A stretch of DNA of 64,000 nucleotides, taken from NCBI GenBank assembly GCA_021798115.1, contig JAJZYM010000001.1, positions 108,421-172,420 of the forward strand. The letters run 5' to 3'. Shown here one piece after another: positions 42,891 to 52,404 of this stretch. Under the pieces are notes generated by a model. The model did not search any database. It worked only from the letters and a program-made list of their open reading frames with translations, and was not told the origin of the DNA. The DNA is from Pseudomonadota bacterium. Lineage in GTDB: Bacteria > Pseudomonadota > Gammaproteobacteria > JAKAQQ01. A program made the position numbers and the translations under genes. How positions within the stretch are numbered: the first letter of the stretch is position 1; each line of letters opens with the position of its first letter.

Positions 42891-43550
42891 CGCGTGGCGG
42901 AGAGGGCCTGGGCGCGGGTGGCCGTCGCCGTGAGTATAGCCTTCGTTCCGCTTCTCCCGAGCGTGTGGGCCGGCGCGCCCCCCCCGCGCACCATCCTTGT
43001 TCTCGGCGACAGCCTGAGCGCCGGTTACGGTCTCCCGCGCGGGACCTCCTGGGTCGATCTTCTTCGCCGACGCCTCGCCCGTCACAATCCCGGCGTGCGG
43101 GTCATCAACGCCAGTGTGAGCGGTGAGACTTCGGGCGAAGGACGCTCGCGCCTACCCGAACTCCTCGCCCGCTGGCACCCCTTTCTGCTCATTCTCGAAC
43201 TCGGTGGCAACGACGGCCTGCGTGCGTTGCCCCCCTCCGTTCTCGCGACCAACCTGAGCGCGATGATCGCACGTGCGCGGCGTTCCCGCGCCTGTGTCCT
43301 TCTTCTCGGCGTGCGTCTTCCCCCCAACTACGGAGCGCGCTACGAGCAGGCTTTTGCCAATGCGTTCCGGCGGGCCGCCCGTTCGGCCCGGATCCCGTGG
43401 ATCCCGTTCTTCCTTGCCGGCGTGGCCACCCATCGCCGCGACATGCAGTCCGACGGACTCCACCCCAACGCCCGCGCCCAGCCTCTCATTCTGGCCCGGA
43501 TCTGGAAGAGCCTGGCTCCCCTCTTGCGCCCGGGCGCCTCTTGTCGCTAA
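42852..43550 (+). CDS. tesA: Arylesterase / thioesterase I (TesA, GDSL family)
   Basis: A secreted SGNH hydrolase. After a hydrophobic signal (VAVAVSIAFVPLLPSVWA) come block I GDSLSAGYGLP with the catalytic Ser, block II Gly in ASVSGETS, block III ELGGNDGLRAL and block V DGLHPNARAQ with catalytic Asp and His. TesA hydrolyses acyl-CoA, esters and lysophospholipids in the periplasm. The start is uncertain: ATG 42852 is used, GTG 42843 and GTG 42894 are alternatives; the last would avoid the divergent overlap with ybbA. Confidence 0.9.
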   Translation: MLKTEKRAGTGVHRVAERAWARVAVAVSIAFVPLLPSVWAGAPPPRTILVLGDSLSAGYGLPRGTSWVDLLRRRLARHNPGVRVINASVSGETSGEGRSRLPELLARWHPFLLILELGGNDGLRALPPSVLATNLSAMIARARRSRACVLLLGVRLPPNYGARYEQAFANAFRRAARSARIPWIPFFLAGVATHRRDMQSDGLHPNARAQPLILARIWKSLAPLLRPGASCR

Positions 43551-43582
43551 TATCGGCCATCGCCCCCCGGGAGTCCTCCCCG

Positions 43583-45286
43583 ATGGAAAAGATCTGGCTC
43601 AAGCACTACCCGGCGGGTGTTCCGCACGAAATCGATCCGAGCGTCTGCCCTACACTCCGTTCGCTCCTCGAGGAAAGCGTGGGACACTACCCCGAGCGGA
43701 GCGCGTTCGAGGCCCTGGGTGCCTCCCTGAGCTACGCGCGCCTCGACGTTCTCAGCCAGCGCTTTGCCTCCTACCTCCAGAACCAGGCCGGCCTCACCAA
43801 GGGCGACCGCGTGGCCCTCGTCCTCCCGAACCTTCTCCCGTATCCCGTCGCCCTATTCGGCATCCTGCGCGGCGGATTCGTCGCCGTCAATTGCAACCCC
43901 CTGTACACGCCCACGGAGCTCGCCTTCCAGCTCAAGGACTCTGGGGCCCGGGCCGTCATCACCCTTGAGAATTTCGCTGCCACGCTCGAACAGGCCCTGG
44001 CCGGAACGGCGGTGCGTACGGTCATCTTGACGCGCCTCGGAGATCTTCTGGGTCTCCGAGGACCGGTCGTCACCGCCGTCGCCCGTCACGTCAAAGGGCT
44101 CGTCCCCCCCCACGGTCTTCGATCCGCGGTCGCGTTCCACCGCGCGCTCCGCCTCGGGGCCACGACGCCGATGACGGATGTCCTCGTCGAGCCCGACGAC
44201 GTCGCCTTCCTTCAGTACACAGGAGGGACGACCGGCGTACCGAAGGCGGCGGTCCTCCGTCACCGCCACGTCGCCGCAAACGTGCTGCAGATCAGCGCCA
44301 ATCTCGGCGGGGATCTCCTCACGCAGCCGCAGGTCGCACTCACCGCACTCCCGCTCTACCACATCTTCGCCCTCACCGTCAACGCCTTCCTCATCACCCG
44401 CTTGGGCGGCACGAACGTCCTCGTACCGGACCCCCGCAACCTGACGGCCCTGGCCGAGCTCATGCGTCGGCGGCGTTTCACCTTCGTAAGTGGAGTCAAT
44501 ACTCTGTTCAACGGGCTTCTGCATACCCCGGCATTCCGCTCGGCGGACTTCTCCGCTCTCCGCTTTACCGTGGGCGGCGGAGCGGCGGTGCAGGGCGCCG
44601 TGGCCCGCCGCTGGAAAGAAGTCACGGGCTGCGCGGTCATTGAAGGCTACGGACTCACCGAGGCCTCACCGGTCGTCAGCACCAACCCCATCGACACGAC
44701 CGAACACGACGGCTCGGTGGGATTCCCCGTCCCCTCCACCGAGGTCTCGGTCCGGGGCGAGGACGGACAGGAGCTCGGGATCGACGAAGTCGGGGAGCTG
44801 TGCGTACGCGGACCTCAGGTCATGGACGGCTACTGGCAGAAACCCGAGGAGACGCGCAAGGTCATGACCGATGATGGATTCCTCCGCACGGGAGATCTCG
44901 CACGGATCGACGAGCGCGGGCGGATCTTTATCGTCGATCGCAAGAAGGATCTCATCCTCGTCTCGGGATTCAACGTCTATCCGAACGAAATCGAAGCCGA
45001 GCTGGCCGAGCTCGAGGACGTGAAGGAGGCCGCCGCCGTCGGCATCCCGGACGAAAAATCGGGGGAGTCCGTCATGCTCTTCATCGTCCCCTCGAACCCG
45101 CGGCTCACCAAGGAACGGGTCATGGAGTTTTGCCGCGAGCGTTTTACCGCCTACAAGCGGCCGCACGACCTCTCGCGCATCGAGTTCCGCGAGAGTCTTC
45201 CCAAATCGAACATCGGCAAAATCCTCCGGCGCAATCTCCGCGAGGAATACGTGTCCCGCAACTCAAGACCGTCGTCCCCCGCCTGA
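43583..45286 (+). CDS. fadD: Long-chain acyl-CoA synthetase (FadD)
   Basis: A 567-residue AMP-forming ligase activating fatty acids to acyl-CoA. AMP signature YTGGTTGVPKAA near residue 213, GYGLTEASPVV near 355, the hinge region FLRTGDLARIDERGRIFIVDRKKDLILVSGFN (core motif GDLARID) near 435-465, and the catalytic Lys in LPKSNIGKILRR near 545. Full length for FadD. It follows tesA by 32 bases, with GGGAG before the ATG. Together with the thiolase at 45.9 kb this suggests fatty-acid turnover. Confidence 0.9.
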   Translation: MEKIWLKHYPAGVPHEIDPSVCPTLRSLLEESVGHYPERSAFEALGASLSYARLDVLSQRFASYLQNQAGLTKGDRVALVLPNLLPYPVALFGILRGGFVAVNCNPLYTPTELAFQLKDSGARAVITLENFAATLEQALAGTAVRTVILTRLGDLLGLRGPVVTAVARHVKGLVPPHGLRSAVAFHRALRLGATTPMTDVLVEPDDVAFLQYTGGTTGVPKAAVLRHRHVAANVLQISANLGGDLLTQPQVALTALPLYHIFALTVNAFLITRLGGTNVLVPDPRNLTALAELMRRRRFTFVSGVNTLFNGLLHTPAFRSADFSALRFTVGGGAAVQGAVARRWKEVTGCAVIEGYGLTEASPVVSTNPIDTTEHDGSVGFPVPSTEVSVRGEDGQELGIDEVGELCVRGPQVMDGYWQKPEETRKVMTDDGFLRTGDLARIDERGRIFIVDRKKDLILVSGFNVYPNEIEAELAELEDVKEAAAVGIPDEKSGESVMLFIVPSNPRLTKERVMEFCRERFTAYKRPHDLSRIEFRESLPKSNIGKILRRNLREEYVSRNSRPSSPA

Positions 45287-45351
45287 GAGGACGACGGTCG
45301 TCCACGGCGCTCCACACGCGTGGCTGGTGCCCCGCCCGAGCCGCCCGCTCT

Positions 45352-45726
45352 TCAGATCAGACTGCCGATGAGATCGTCGGCCAGGCCGAAGCCGGCGCCC
45401 ATCGCCAGGCCCGAGGTGAGGTTGGAGAGAAAACCGCCCCCCCCGCCCCACCCTCGGGGCTGTACGTTCGTCGTGGGGTGCGTGTTGAGCTCGCCCTCGA
45501 GCGTCTGGATGTACTGACCCAACTGCTGAAGGACCGCCATCGCCTGCTGCTGCTCCTGCTGGACTCCGAGGCCCACTTCGCGCAAATCCATCACGAGGTC
45601 GCGGGCGGTGTTCTTGTCGGAGATATTGGCCGCGATCTTTTGGGCCAGGGCCTGGATTTTGGAGACAGTGTCCTGCGCCTGCTGTTGGACCTGCTGAATC
45701 TGCTGAACGGCGGTTTGATAATCCAT
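45352..45726 (-). CDS. Unknown small Gln-rich coiled-coil protein
   Basis: A 124-residue cytoplasmic protein without signal peptide. Residues 5-90 form a long heptad pattern rich in Gln (TAVQQIQQVQQQAQDTV, EQQQAMAVLQQLGQYI). The C-terminal third is Gly-rich and mildly hydrophobic (GFLSNLTSGLAMGAGFGLADDLIG). GAGGAGG stands 8 bases before ATG 45726, a strong ribosome site. I do not recognise the family. It sits convergent to fadD and divergent from the thiolase gene. Confidence 0.65.
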   Translation of the reverse strand: MDYQTAVQQIQQVQQQAQDTVSKIQALAQKIAANISDKNTARDLVMDLREVGLGVQQEQQQAMAVLQQLGQYIQTLEGELNTHPTTNVQPRGWGGGGGFLSNLTSGLAMGAGFGLADDLIGSLI

Positions 45727-45884
45727 GGATGGCAACCTCCTCAAAGGATACGGATGGAGAACTAGGAAACGAGCCGGCGTCTCGTGAAGGGGACACGCGA
45801 ACGGCGGCTTCGTTATCCTATCATTTAGGCGTCCCGCTCTGAATCGGGACACTCGATTGACCGCACACCTCGAGAGTTCTTGCC

Positions 45885-47171
45885 ATGCCATCCCATTTCC
45901 CCCGCCGCGTCGGTATCTACGGCGCCATCCGCATCCCGTTCGCCCGTGCCTACAGCGCCTACCCGAGCGACACCAACCTCTCGCTGCTCGCTGTGGCTCT
46001 CCGCGCTCTTGTGGAGCGGACAGGCCTCAAAGGCGAGCGTCTCGGAGAGGTGGTGGCCGGCGCCACCATGGTCGATCCGCGCGAGTGGAATCTCGCCCGC
46101 GAGGCTCTTCTCGAGTCCGGCCTGGCCCCCGAAACCCCGGGGATCGATCTCGCACGAGCTTGCGGCACAAGCGCGGAAGCGGCCGTGGCGGTCGCCAACA
46201 AGATTGCCCTCGAACAGATCGACGTCGGCATCGCCGCCGGCGTCGACTCGATCAGCGGACTGCCCCTCCTTTACCCACGCCGCTTTGCCGCCCTCGCCGC
46301 TCGCAGCGCCCAGGGGAGAAGCACCGGTGAGCGCCTCAAACCCTGGTTGGGTCTGCGTCTGCGCGATCTCAAGCCCGAGCCCCCGCGCGTCAAGGAGCGG
46401 ATGACCGGACTCACCATGGGCGAATCCTGCGAGCTCATGGCCAAGACCTGGAACATCGGCCGTGACGAGCAGGACCGTCTTGCCCTGGAAAGCCACCAGA
46501 AGGCCGCACGCGCCTGGAAGGAAGGCTTCTATAACGATCTCGTCGTCGGCCATAGAGGTCTTGAACGCGACAACAACGTGCGACCCGATACGAGCCTCGA
46601 GAAACTCGCCACCCTGCGTCCGGCTTTTGATCGCAGCCCCTCGGGGACTTTGACCGCAGGCAACAGCACGCCTCTCACCGACGGCGCTGCGGCTGTCCTG
46701 CTGGCCAGCGAGGAGTGGGGTCGCGCGCACGGACTCGAGCCCTGGTCGTTCCTCATCGATGCCCAAGCGGGCGCCGTCGATTTCTTCGGTCCCCAGCGGG
46801 AGGGACTGCTCATGGCTCCCGCCTATACCGTTCCGCGCCTTCTCGACCGCAACGGACTTGCGCTCGGAGACTTCGACTACTACGAGATCCACGAAGCGTT
46901 TGCCGCCCAAGTCTTGTGCACGCTCAAGGCGTGGGAATCGGCGGATTTCTGCCGCACCCGACTCGGGCGCGACGAGCCGCTCGGAGCCATCGACCGCACA
47001 CGGCTCAATGTCAAGGGTGGAAGCATTGCCCTCGGTCACCCGTTCGGTGCCACCGGCGCCCGGATTGTCGGAGGGCTCGCCAAGCTTCTGCGCGAGAAGG
47101 GGCGGGGCCGCGGTCTCGTCTCGATTTGCACCGGTGGCGGGATGGGCGTCACGCTGATCCTCGAGCGTTGA
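45885..47171 (+). CDS. Acetyl-CoA acyltransferase (thiolase, FadA/FadI-like)
   Basis: A 428-residue thiolase. The nucleophile Cys is in ARACGTSAEAA near residue 93, NSTPLTDGAAAVLL near 265, the His in NEAF-type loop reads EIHEAFAAQVL near 345, GHPFGATGARI near 385 and the second catalytic Cys in SICTGGGMG near 416. It cleaves 3-ketoacyl-CoA in beta-oxidation or condenses acetyl-CoA. The long middle loop resembles FadI-type more than acetoacetyl-CoA thiolases. Its stop overlaps hemH as TTGA. Confidence 0.85.
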   Translation: MPSHFPRRVGIYGAIRIPFARAYSAYPSDTNLSLLAVALRALVERTGLKGERLGEVVAGATMVDPREWNLAREALLESGLAPETPGIDLARACGTSAEAAVAVANKIALEQIDVGIAAGVDSISGLPLLYPRRFAALAARSAQGRSTGERLKPWLGLRLRDLKPEPPRVKERMTGLTMGESCELMAKTWNIGRDEQDRLALESHQKAARAWKEGFYNDLVVGHRGLERDNNVRPDTSLEKLATLRPAFDRSPSGTLTAGNSTPLTDGAAAVLLASEEWGRAHGLEPWSFLIDAQAGAVDFFGPQREGLLMAPAYTVPRLLDRNGLALGDFDYYEIHEAFAAQVLCTLKAWESADFCRTRLGRDEPLGAIDRTRLNVKGGSIALGHPFGATGARIVGGLAKLLREKGRGRGLVSICTGGGMGVTLILER

Positions 47172-48163
47172 CCTCCCTCGCCCGCAGGGGTCTCCTCCTC
47201 GTCAACCTCGGTACCCCGGATGCCCCCACCCCGAAAGCTTTGCGGCGCTACCTTGCGGAGTTTCTCGCCGATCCGCGCGTGATCGGACTGCCCGCTGTCC
47301 TCTGGCAACCGATTCTGCACGGCCTCGTGCTGCGAACGCGCCCGCGGCGCTCCGCCGCCCTCTACCGATCGATCTGGACCGCCGAGGGCTCCCCCCTCGC
47401 CGTCTACACCCGCCGGCTCGCCGCCGGAGTCGCCCGCGCACTCAACGCCGGTGCCTCACCCACGGTCGTCGCTTACGCCATGCGCTACGGACGGCCGGAC
47501 GTCGAGGGCGTGGTTCGTGAACTTCTTGAACGGCACGCAATCGAGCGGCTCGTGGTCCTGCCCCTCTACCCGCAATACGCCGCCTCCTCGAGCGGCAGCG
47601 CCTTTGACGGCCTCGGCGCCAGCCTCCGCAAGACGATGCGCATCCCGCACCTTGACTGGATCGCCCACTACCACGAACAACCGTCCTACATTGACACCCT
47701 TGCTGCTCATCTACGCCGTCAGCGCGCAGTCGGCTCCCCGGATCGTTACCTTCTCTTTTCCTTTCACGGCCTTCCACGCTCAAGCCACAACCGGGGCGAC
47801 CCCTACTACACCCAGTGCCTTGCCACGGCCGAGCGGCTGGCAAGCGCTCTCGAACTTCCTCCCGGGGGCTGGAGTCTCGCTTTCCAGTCGCGGTTCGGAC
47901 CGGCGGCGTGGCTTCCCCCGTACACCATCGAGGAGGTTCGCCGACTCGCGCGCAACGGCGTCCGACGGCTCGACGTGACCTGTCCGGGTTTTGCCTGTGA
48001 TTGTCTCGAGACACTCGAGGAGATAGCTCGCACCAACGCAGAGGCTTTCCTTGAAGCGGGCGGAGAAGACTTTCGCTATCTTCCCGCTCTCAACGACGAC
48101 CCGCTGCACGTTGCCCTCATCTGTGAGCTCGTGGCCCCCTTCTTCGAAGCTCTGCCCTCGTGA
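47168..48163 (+). CDS. hemH: Ferrochelatase
   Basis: A 331-residue enzyme inserting Fe2+ into protoporphyrin IX, the last step of heme synthesis. Motifs: GLLLVNLGTPDAPTP at the N-terminus, PLYPQYAASSSGSAFD near residue 140, the catalytic His in FSFHGLPRSS near 201, and the Glu in CPGFACDCLETLEEI near 281. TTG 47168 is used because it overlaps the thiolase stop by four bases and puts the conserved N-terminus eight residues in. Heme supply suits the cytochrome genes of this window. Confidence 0.95.
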   Translation: MTSLARRGLLLVNLGTPDAPTPKALRRYLAEFLADPRVIGLPAVLWQPILHGLVLRTRPRRSAALYRSIWTAEGSPLAVYTRRLAAGVARALNAGASPTVVAYAMRYGRPDVEGVVRELLERHAIERLVVLPLYPQYAASSSGSAFDGLGASLRKTMRIPHLDWIAHYHEQPSYIDTLAAHLRRQRAVGSPDRYLLFSFHGLPRSSHNRGDPYYTQCLATAERLASALELPPGGWSLAFQSRFGPAAWLPPYTIEEVRRLARNGVRRLDVTCPGFACDCLETLEEIARTNAEAFLEAGGEDFRYLPALNDDPLHVALICELVAPFFEALPS

Positions 48164-48215
48164 CTTTTCCGGAGAGCGGGACGCGAGCGGATGGGAGGAT
48201 AATCAACGCATCCGT

Positions 48216-48292
48216 GGGCCTGTAGCTCAGCCGGTTAGAGCAGGGGACTCATAATCCCTCGGTCCCAGGTTCGAATCCTGGCGGGCCCACCA
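48216..48292 (+). tRNA. tRNA with CAT anticodon (probably tRNA-Ile2; elongator Met possible)
   Basis: A 77-base cloverleaf: acceptor GGGCCTG pairs CGGGCCC, anticodon stem GGGGA/TCCCT around loop CTCATAA, T-arm AGGTTCGAATCCT, discriminator A and encoded CCA. A CAT anticodon is shared by elongator tRNA-Met and the lysidine-modified tRNA-Ile2. The GGGCC acceptor and G-rich anticodon stem look more like Ile2, but this is not decisive. A GATAAT (48198-48203) just upstream may be its -10 element. Confidence 0.9.
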
Positions 48293-48965
48293 ATCAAACC
48301 CATCATAAAAAATTGCCATGAGTCATGCGTCTTTGCCAACGGACACTCTGGCAGGAGTCGTGACTCGTCGAAGCCGATGGATCCTGCGGCCGCTTGTTGC
48401 AACGGCGGATTCGAGAGTTCGACTCTGGCAGTTCGTTCGCCGATGTATGGTGACAGGCTCCGTTCAGAGCCTCAAAACTCGCCGGCACGTTGCCGTCCGT
48501 CGTTCCCGATCGTAGCCTTGACCCTTTCATCCCAGACTCTTTGCTGCCCGGCCCCGCTAGCGCCGGGATACCCTCGCTCGCGTGATCAGGGGACCGGGGA
48601 CAAGTCTCGAACAGTCCACCGTCGATGATCTGTGGTCTTCGCCGATTCCGTCTCTGTCTGCGCGCTTTGCGCGCGCGCATCGCCGCGTGCTGCGAGGCCA
48701 GCACACCGTATATCTCGATAGCGGATTAGGGCGGGTTATGCCATGGCTCTGTTCGATCTAGAGCGCACGCAAGACACAGACGGCCCCGAAGCCGGGCGTA
48801 AACGTGGTCTGGCCGGACCACTGAGGCAAGACACACCCTCGGATTTCAGCGCACCAGCCCCTCAATAGAGAGACAGAAACACTCCGGGAGGGGCAACACA
48901 TGACTATAAAAATCAATGTTTTTCATGTCCTTACATATCACCCTAGGACAGGCCCCAGAAGTGGC
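48293..48965. other. Low-coding stretch after the CAT tRNA
   Basis: About 670 bases without a supportable gene. Base composition is more mixed than in flanking genes, and the open frames have no family signature. A short run CTCTGGCAG recurs (48344-48352 and 48423-48431), and AAAAATCAATGTTTTT (near 48906) could form a weak hairpin. It may be a decayed insertion beside the tRNA gene. Confidence 0.4.
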
Positions 48966-48994
48966 TTGCAGACCGAGTGGAAACCGTATATACA
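48966..48994 (+). promoter_or_regulatory. Candidate promoter of the kamA cassette
   Basis: TTGCAG (48966-48971) and TATACA (48989-48994) are spaced by 17 bases, 93 bases before the kamA ATG. The match to sigma70 consensus is moderate. Confidence 0.35.
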
Positions 48995-49086
48995 AGGCGC
49001 GCCGTGCAGCTTTCACGGACCCCCACGCGGGGGCCGGAGAAGGGTTGGGCACGGTCTTTCCCTTTGCTGGACCCGGAGTCCTCCCC

Positions 49087-50451
49087 ATGCGTGATCTCGC
49101 CCTCTCCGACGACGTCGAACCTCCCGGAAGTAGCCTCGAAGCCTCTTCGGCCGCCGCCTACGACCTCTTCCCGGAAATTGCCCCGGCGCCGCTCCGATCC
49201 CCCCACCGCCTCACCCAGCCCAGCCGCTCCCGCGACCCCGCACCAAAAAACAAAAAAAACCATCACTATGTTCCTTCCTTCGTCATCAGTGAACGCTCCG
49301 ACAGCTACCGTCGACACTTTCATCCCGAGGCCAGCATCCGGGAATGGAACGATTGGCGGTGGCAACAGCGCCACCGCCTGCGGAGCTTGGACGACCTCGA
49401 ACGTGTCCTGACCTTGACGGACGACGAGCGGGAAGCCATCGCCCGCCACTCGGGACCGCTTCCTTTCGGGATCACGCCCTACTACGCCTCCCTTCTCGAT
49501 CCCGAGAACGCCAACCAGGGACTGCGCCGCACGGCCGTCCCCACCTTGGGCGAGTTTGTGCGCACCGCCGGCGAGGAGCTCGACCCGCTTGGCGAAGACA
49601 GCACAAGCCCGGTTCCGGGGCTCGTCCACCGCTACCCCGACCGGGTTCTCTTTCTCGTCACCGGGCTCTGCGCGGTCTACTGCCGCTATTGCACACGCGC
49701 CCGCCTCGTCGGTGCCACCGGAGAGGGCAGTCTCAAGAAACACCAGATCGAGGATGCCCTCGCATACATCGCCGCGACCCCATCGATCCGCGACGTCCTG
49801 ATCTCGGGCGGCGATCCTCTGAGCCTCGACGACGAGCGCCTCGACTGGATTCTGGGGCGTCTCCGCGCGATGCCGCACGTCGAGTTCATCCGCATCGGCA
49901 CGAAGAATCCGGCCGTGCTCCCGCAGCGCATCACGCCGGCTCTCGTACGGATCCTCAAAAAACACGGATCGCCCTGGATGAGCATCCACTTTACGCATCC
50001 GGACGAACTCACCCCGGAAGTGGCTCAGGCCTGCGCCCGACTCGCCGACGCCGGTGTCCCTCTCGGCAGCCAAACGGTCCTCCTCCGCGGGGTCAACGAT
50101 GACGTCCCGACGATGCGGCGACTCGTTCACGGACTCCTCAAAATCCGTGTCAAACCCTACTATCTCTACCAATGCGACCCGATCGCCGGTTCGTCCCATT
50201 TCCGGACACCCGTGGCGCGAGGGCTCGAAATCATCGAGGGCCTGCGCGGACACACGACAGGTTATGCCGTGCCAACCTACGTGATCGACGCCCCAGGAGG
50301 CGGCGGGAAAATTCCGCTCTTGCCCAACTATGTCGTGGGGCGAGACGGAGACAACATCGTGCTGCGGAACTACGCCGGACGACACTTCCGCTATCCGGAT
50401 CCCGAAGGTGCGCTGCAAGATCCGACCGCCAACCCATGCGCGTCGGCCTGA
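49087..50451 (+). CDS. kamA: Lysine 2,3-aminomutase (KamA family radical SAM)
   Basis: A 454-residue radical SAM/PLP enzyme converting L-lysine to beta-lysine. The cluster motif CAVYCRYC is near residue 197. The PLP lysine is in APGGGGKIPLLPNYVVG near 402. The two Asp positions that bind the substrate amino group in lysine aminomutase are kept, in YQCDPIAGSSHFRTP near 361 and TYVIDAPGG near 396. That argues against a glutamate mutase. The PLP tail separates it from short EpmB proteins. ATG 49087 follows CGGAG; the first 55 residues are poorly conserved. It overlaps the next gene by 16 bases. Confidence 0.85.
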   Translation: MRDLALSDDVEPPGSSLEASSAAAYDLFPEIAPAPLRSPHRLTQPSRSRDPAPKNKKNHHYVPSFVISERSDSYRRHFHPEASIREWNDWRWQQRHRLRSLDDLERVLTLTDDEREAIARHSGPLPFGITPYYASLLDPENANQGLRRTAVPTLGEFVRTAGEELDPLGEDSTSPVPGLVHRYPDRVLFLVTGLCAVYCRYCTRARLVGATGEGSLKKHQIEDALAYIAATPSIRDVLISGGDPLSLDDERLDWILGRLRAMPHVEFIRIGTKNPAVLPQRITPALVRILKKHGSPWMSIHFTHPDELTPEVAQACARLADAGVPLGSQTVLLRGVNDDVPTMRRLVHGLLKIRVKPYYLYQCDPIAGSSHFRTPVARGLEIIEGLRGHTTGYAVPTYVIDAPGGGGKIPLLPNYVVGRDGDNIVLRNYAGRHFRYPDPEGALQDPTANPCASA

Positions 50452-51413
50452 CGTACGACCTCCGGACCGGCGCGCACAACGATAGCGAAGCAGAGTACGA
50501 CGCCCCGGAGACGATCGACGCCCTCTCTCAGGCGATCGCCGCCCTGGGCCACGAAGTCGTGCGGATCGGGGGACTCGATGCCCTTCTCTCCGCCCTCGTC
50601 GGCGGGAAGCGCTGGGACCTCGTCTTCAACATCGCCGAGGGTCGGGGAGGGTTCGGTCGTGAAGCACAGGTTCCGGCGGTGCTGGACGCATACGCCGTGC
50701 CGTACACGTTTTCCGATCCCCTGACGCTATCGATTGCCCTCCACAAGGGGATGGCCAAGCGCCTCGTTCGTGACGGCGGCGTAGCCACAGCCGACTTCGT
50801 GGTTGTAGAAGAGCTCTCGTCGCTCGAAGCGCTCGAGCTGCCGTTCCCCCTTTTCGTGAAGCCGGTCGCCGAGGGATCGGGCATTGGAGTTTCCGATCGG
50901 GGGCGGGTCACCAATCGAACCGCGCTCCACCAGACCGTGCAAGCCCTTCTCGAACGCCACCGTCAACCGGTTCTCGTCGAGCGCTATCTCGGAGGGCGCG
51001 AGTACACCGTGGGCGTCTTGGGAACCGGTGGCTCCTCCCGGGCGATCGGTACCCTCGCCGTCGAATCCCTCGGGGGGGCCACGGGCGTGCTCCCCGCCTA
51101 CGGACTCGAGGAAAAGGAACGCTACGAGCAACACGTCCGCTACCGCCTCGTCGAAGGTGCCGAAGCCCATCCCATCGAGGCTCTGGCCATCGCCGCCCAC
51201 CGCACGCTCGGTTGCCGTGATCTCTCGCGGGTGGACGTGCGTTGCGACGACGCGCAGAGGCCGCATTTCCTCGAAATCAATCCTCTCCCCGGACTCCACC
51301 CGGTCCGTTCCGACATCGTCATCCTGGCCCGCACCCGCGGGCTCACGTACGACGGGCTCATCGCCGCGGTCCTCGAAGAGACCCTCCGGCGCCCGAACGC
51401 CCATGCCGTCTGA
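50436..51413 (+). CDS. ATP-grasp ligase, D-Ala-D-Ala-ligase-like (first of pair)
   Basis: A 325-residue ATP-grasp enzyme. The N-terminal domain begins MRVGLTYDLRTG and has LVFNIAEGRGGFGREAQVPAVLD near residue 70, as in Ddl. FVKPVAEGSGIGVS near 142 binds ATP, and the metal-binding EINPLPGLHP is near 280. Cell-wall Ddl enzymes have the same fold, but location between kamA and a second ATP-grasp gene argues for a dedicated amide-bond-forming role, perhaps with beta-lysine. It overlaps kamA by 16 and the next gene by 11 bases. Confidence 0.8.
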   Translation: MRVGLTYDLRTGAHNDSEAEYDAPETIDALSQAIAALGHEVVRIGGLDALLSALVGGKRWDLVFNIAEGRGGFGREAQVPAVLDAYAVPYTFSDPLTLSIALHKGMAKRLVRDGGVATADFVVVEELSSLEALELPFPLFVKPVAEGSGIGVSDRGRVTNRTALHQTVQALLERHRQPVLVERYLGGREYTVGVLGTGGSSRAIGTLAVESLGGATGVLPAYGLEEKERYEQHVRYRLVEGAEAHPIEALAIAAHRTLGCRDLSRVDVRCDDAQRPHFLEINPLPGLHPVRSDIVILARTRGLTYDGLIAAVLEETLRRPNAHAV

Positions 51414-52404
51414 CCACGCGACGATCGCGATCCTTTACGATCGTCCACAACCGAAGGCCGACGCGGACGAGCAGGAACGGCTCGAGGTCGTCGCCGCCGT
51501 CCGTACGGCACTCGCGACACTCGGACTCACCACCGTTCCTGTTGTGCTCGGCGCAAACCCTCAGAGCTGTCTCGCGCGCCTGCGCGCGCTGCACCCGAAA
51601 GCCGCTGTGAATCTCGTCGAGGGATGGAGAGGAGATCCTGTATACGAGATCCTTGGCCCACTTCTCTGCCGTGCCGCGGGGGTCCCCTGCAGCGGGAATC
51701 CCGCCCACGTGCTTGCGCTCGCCGGGGCGAAAACACAACTGAAAGAGCACCTCCTCCGGCGCGGGTTGCCGACGCCGTCGTGGATCCGCAGCCTTGGGGC
51801 CTGGCGTCCCGACGACGCTCCGTATCTCATCAAGTCGATCGAGGCCCACGGTTCCCTTGGACTCGACCGTCACGCCCTGGTCCGTAGTCCGGCCGAAGCC
51901 GAGGCCCGCCTGCGGGCACTGCGCAGACGACACGGGGGAAGCTGGTTTCTCGAACGCTACGTGGAAGGCCGGGAGTTTCATGTCTCTCTCCTCGGCAACC
52001 CCGCGCGGCCGCACAGCCCCCCCCGTGTTCTCCCGGTAGCCGAGACGGTCTTCGCCGACTGGCCGGAGCACGAACCACGAATTGTCGATTACCGGGCCAA
52101 ATGGCGGCCGGCAAGCCGGGCCTACCGTAAGACCCAAAGACGCTTTCTCGACCACCCCAAGGACGCCCCTCTTCGCACCGCCCTCGCCCATCTCGGTCGA
52201 CGCGTGTGGAACACCATCGGCCTCGAGAGTTACGCCCGGCTCGACATCCGCGAAGGGCGGGACGGCCGGCTCGAAATCATCGACGTCAACCCCAATCCCT
52301 CTCTGCATCCGCAGGCCGGCTTCGTTGCGGCGGCCAACGCCGCCGGCATCGACTACGCGCGGCTGGTGGTCACTCTTCTGCCGTGCACGGCAAGCGACTC
52401 TTGA
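51403..52404 (+). CDS. ATP-grasp ligase, D-Ala-D-Ala-ligase-like (second of pair)
   Basis: A 333-residue paralog-like ATP-grasp protein. ILYDRPQPKADADEQERLE opens the chain; AVNLVEGWRGDPVYEILGPLL near residue 66 matches the Ddl N-domain, YLIKSIEAHGSLGLDRHALV near 143 the ATP site, and IIDVNPNPSLHPQAGF near 291 the metal site. It is more divergent than the preceding gene: Ser/His replace usual glycines in the ATP loop. The two enzymes may add successive residues or act as a pair. Confidence 0.75.
   Translation: MPSDHATIAILYDRPQPKADADEQERLEVVAAVRTALATLGLTTVPVVLGANPQSCLARLRALHPKAAVNLVEGWRGDPVYEILGPLLCRAAGVPCSGNPAHVLALAGAKTQLKEHLLRRGLPTPSWIRSLGAWRPDDAPYLIKSIEAHGSLGLDRHALVRSPAEAEARLRALRRRHGGSWFLERYVEGREFHVSLLGNPARPHSPPRVLPVAETVFADWPEHEPRIVDYRAKWRPASRAYRKTQRRFLDHPKDAPLRTALAHLGRRVWNTIGLESYARLDIREGRDGRLEIIDVNPNPSLHPQAGFVAAANAAGIDYARLVVTLLPCTASDS

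Noticed and set aside
48303-48704. Minus-strand open frame of 133 codons after the CAT tRNA
   Set aside because: Mixed composition, no ribosome site or family resemblance; kept as non-coding.
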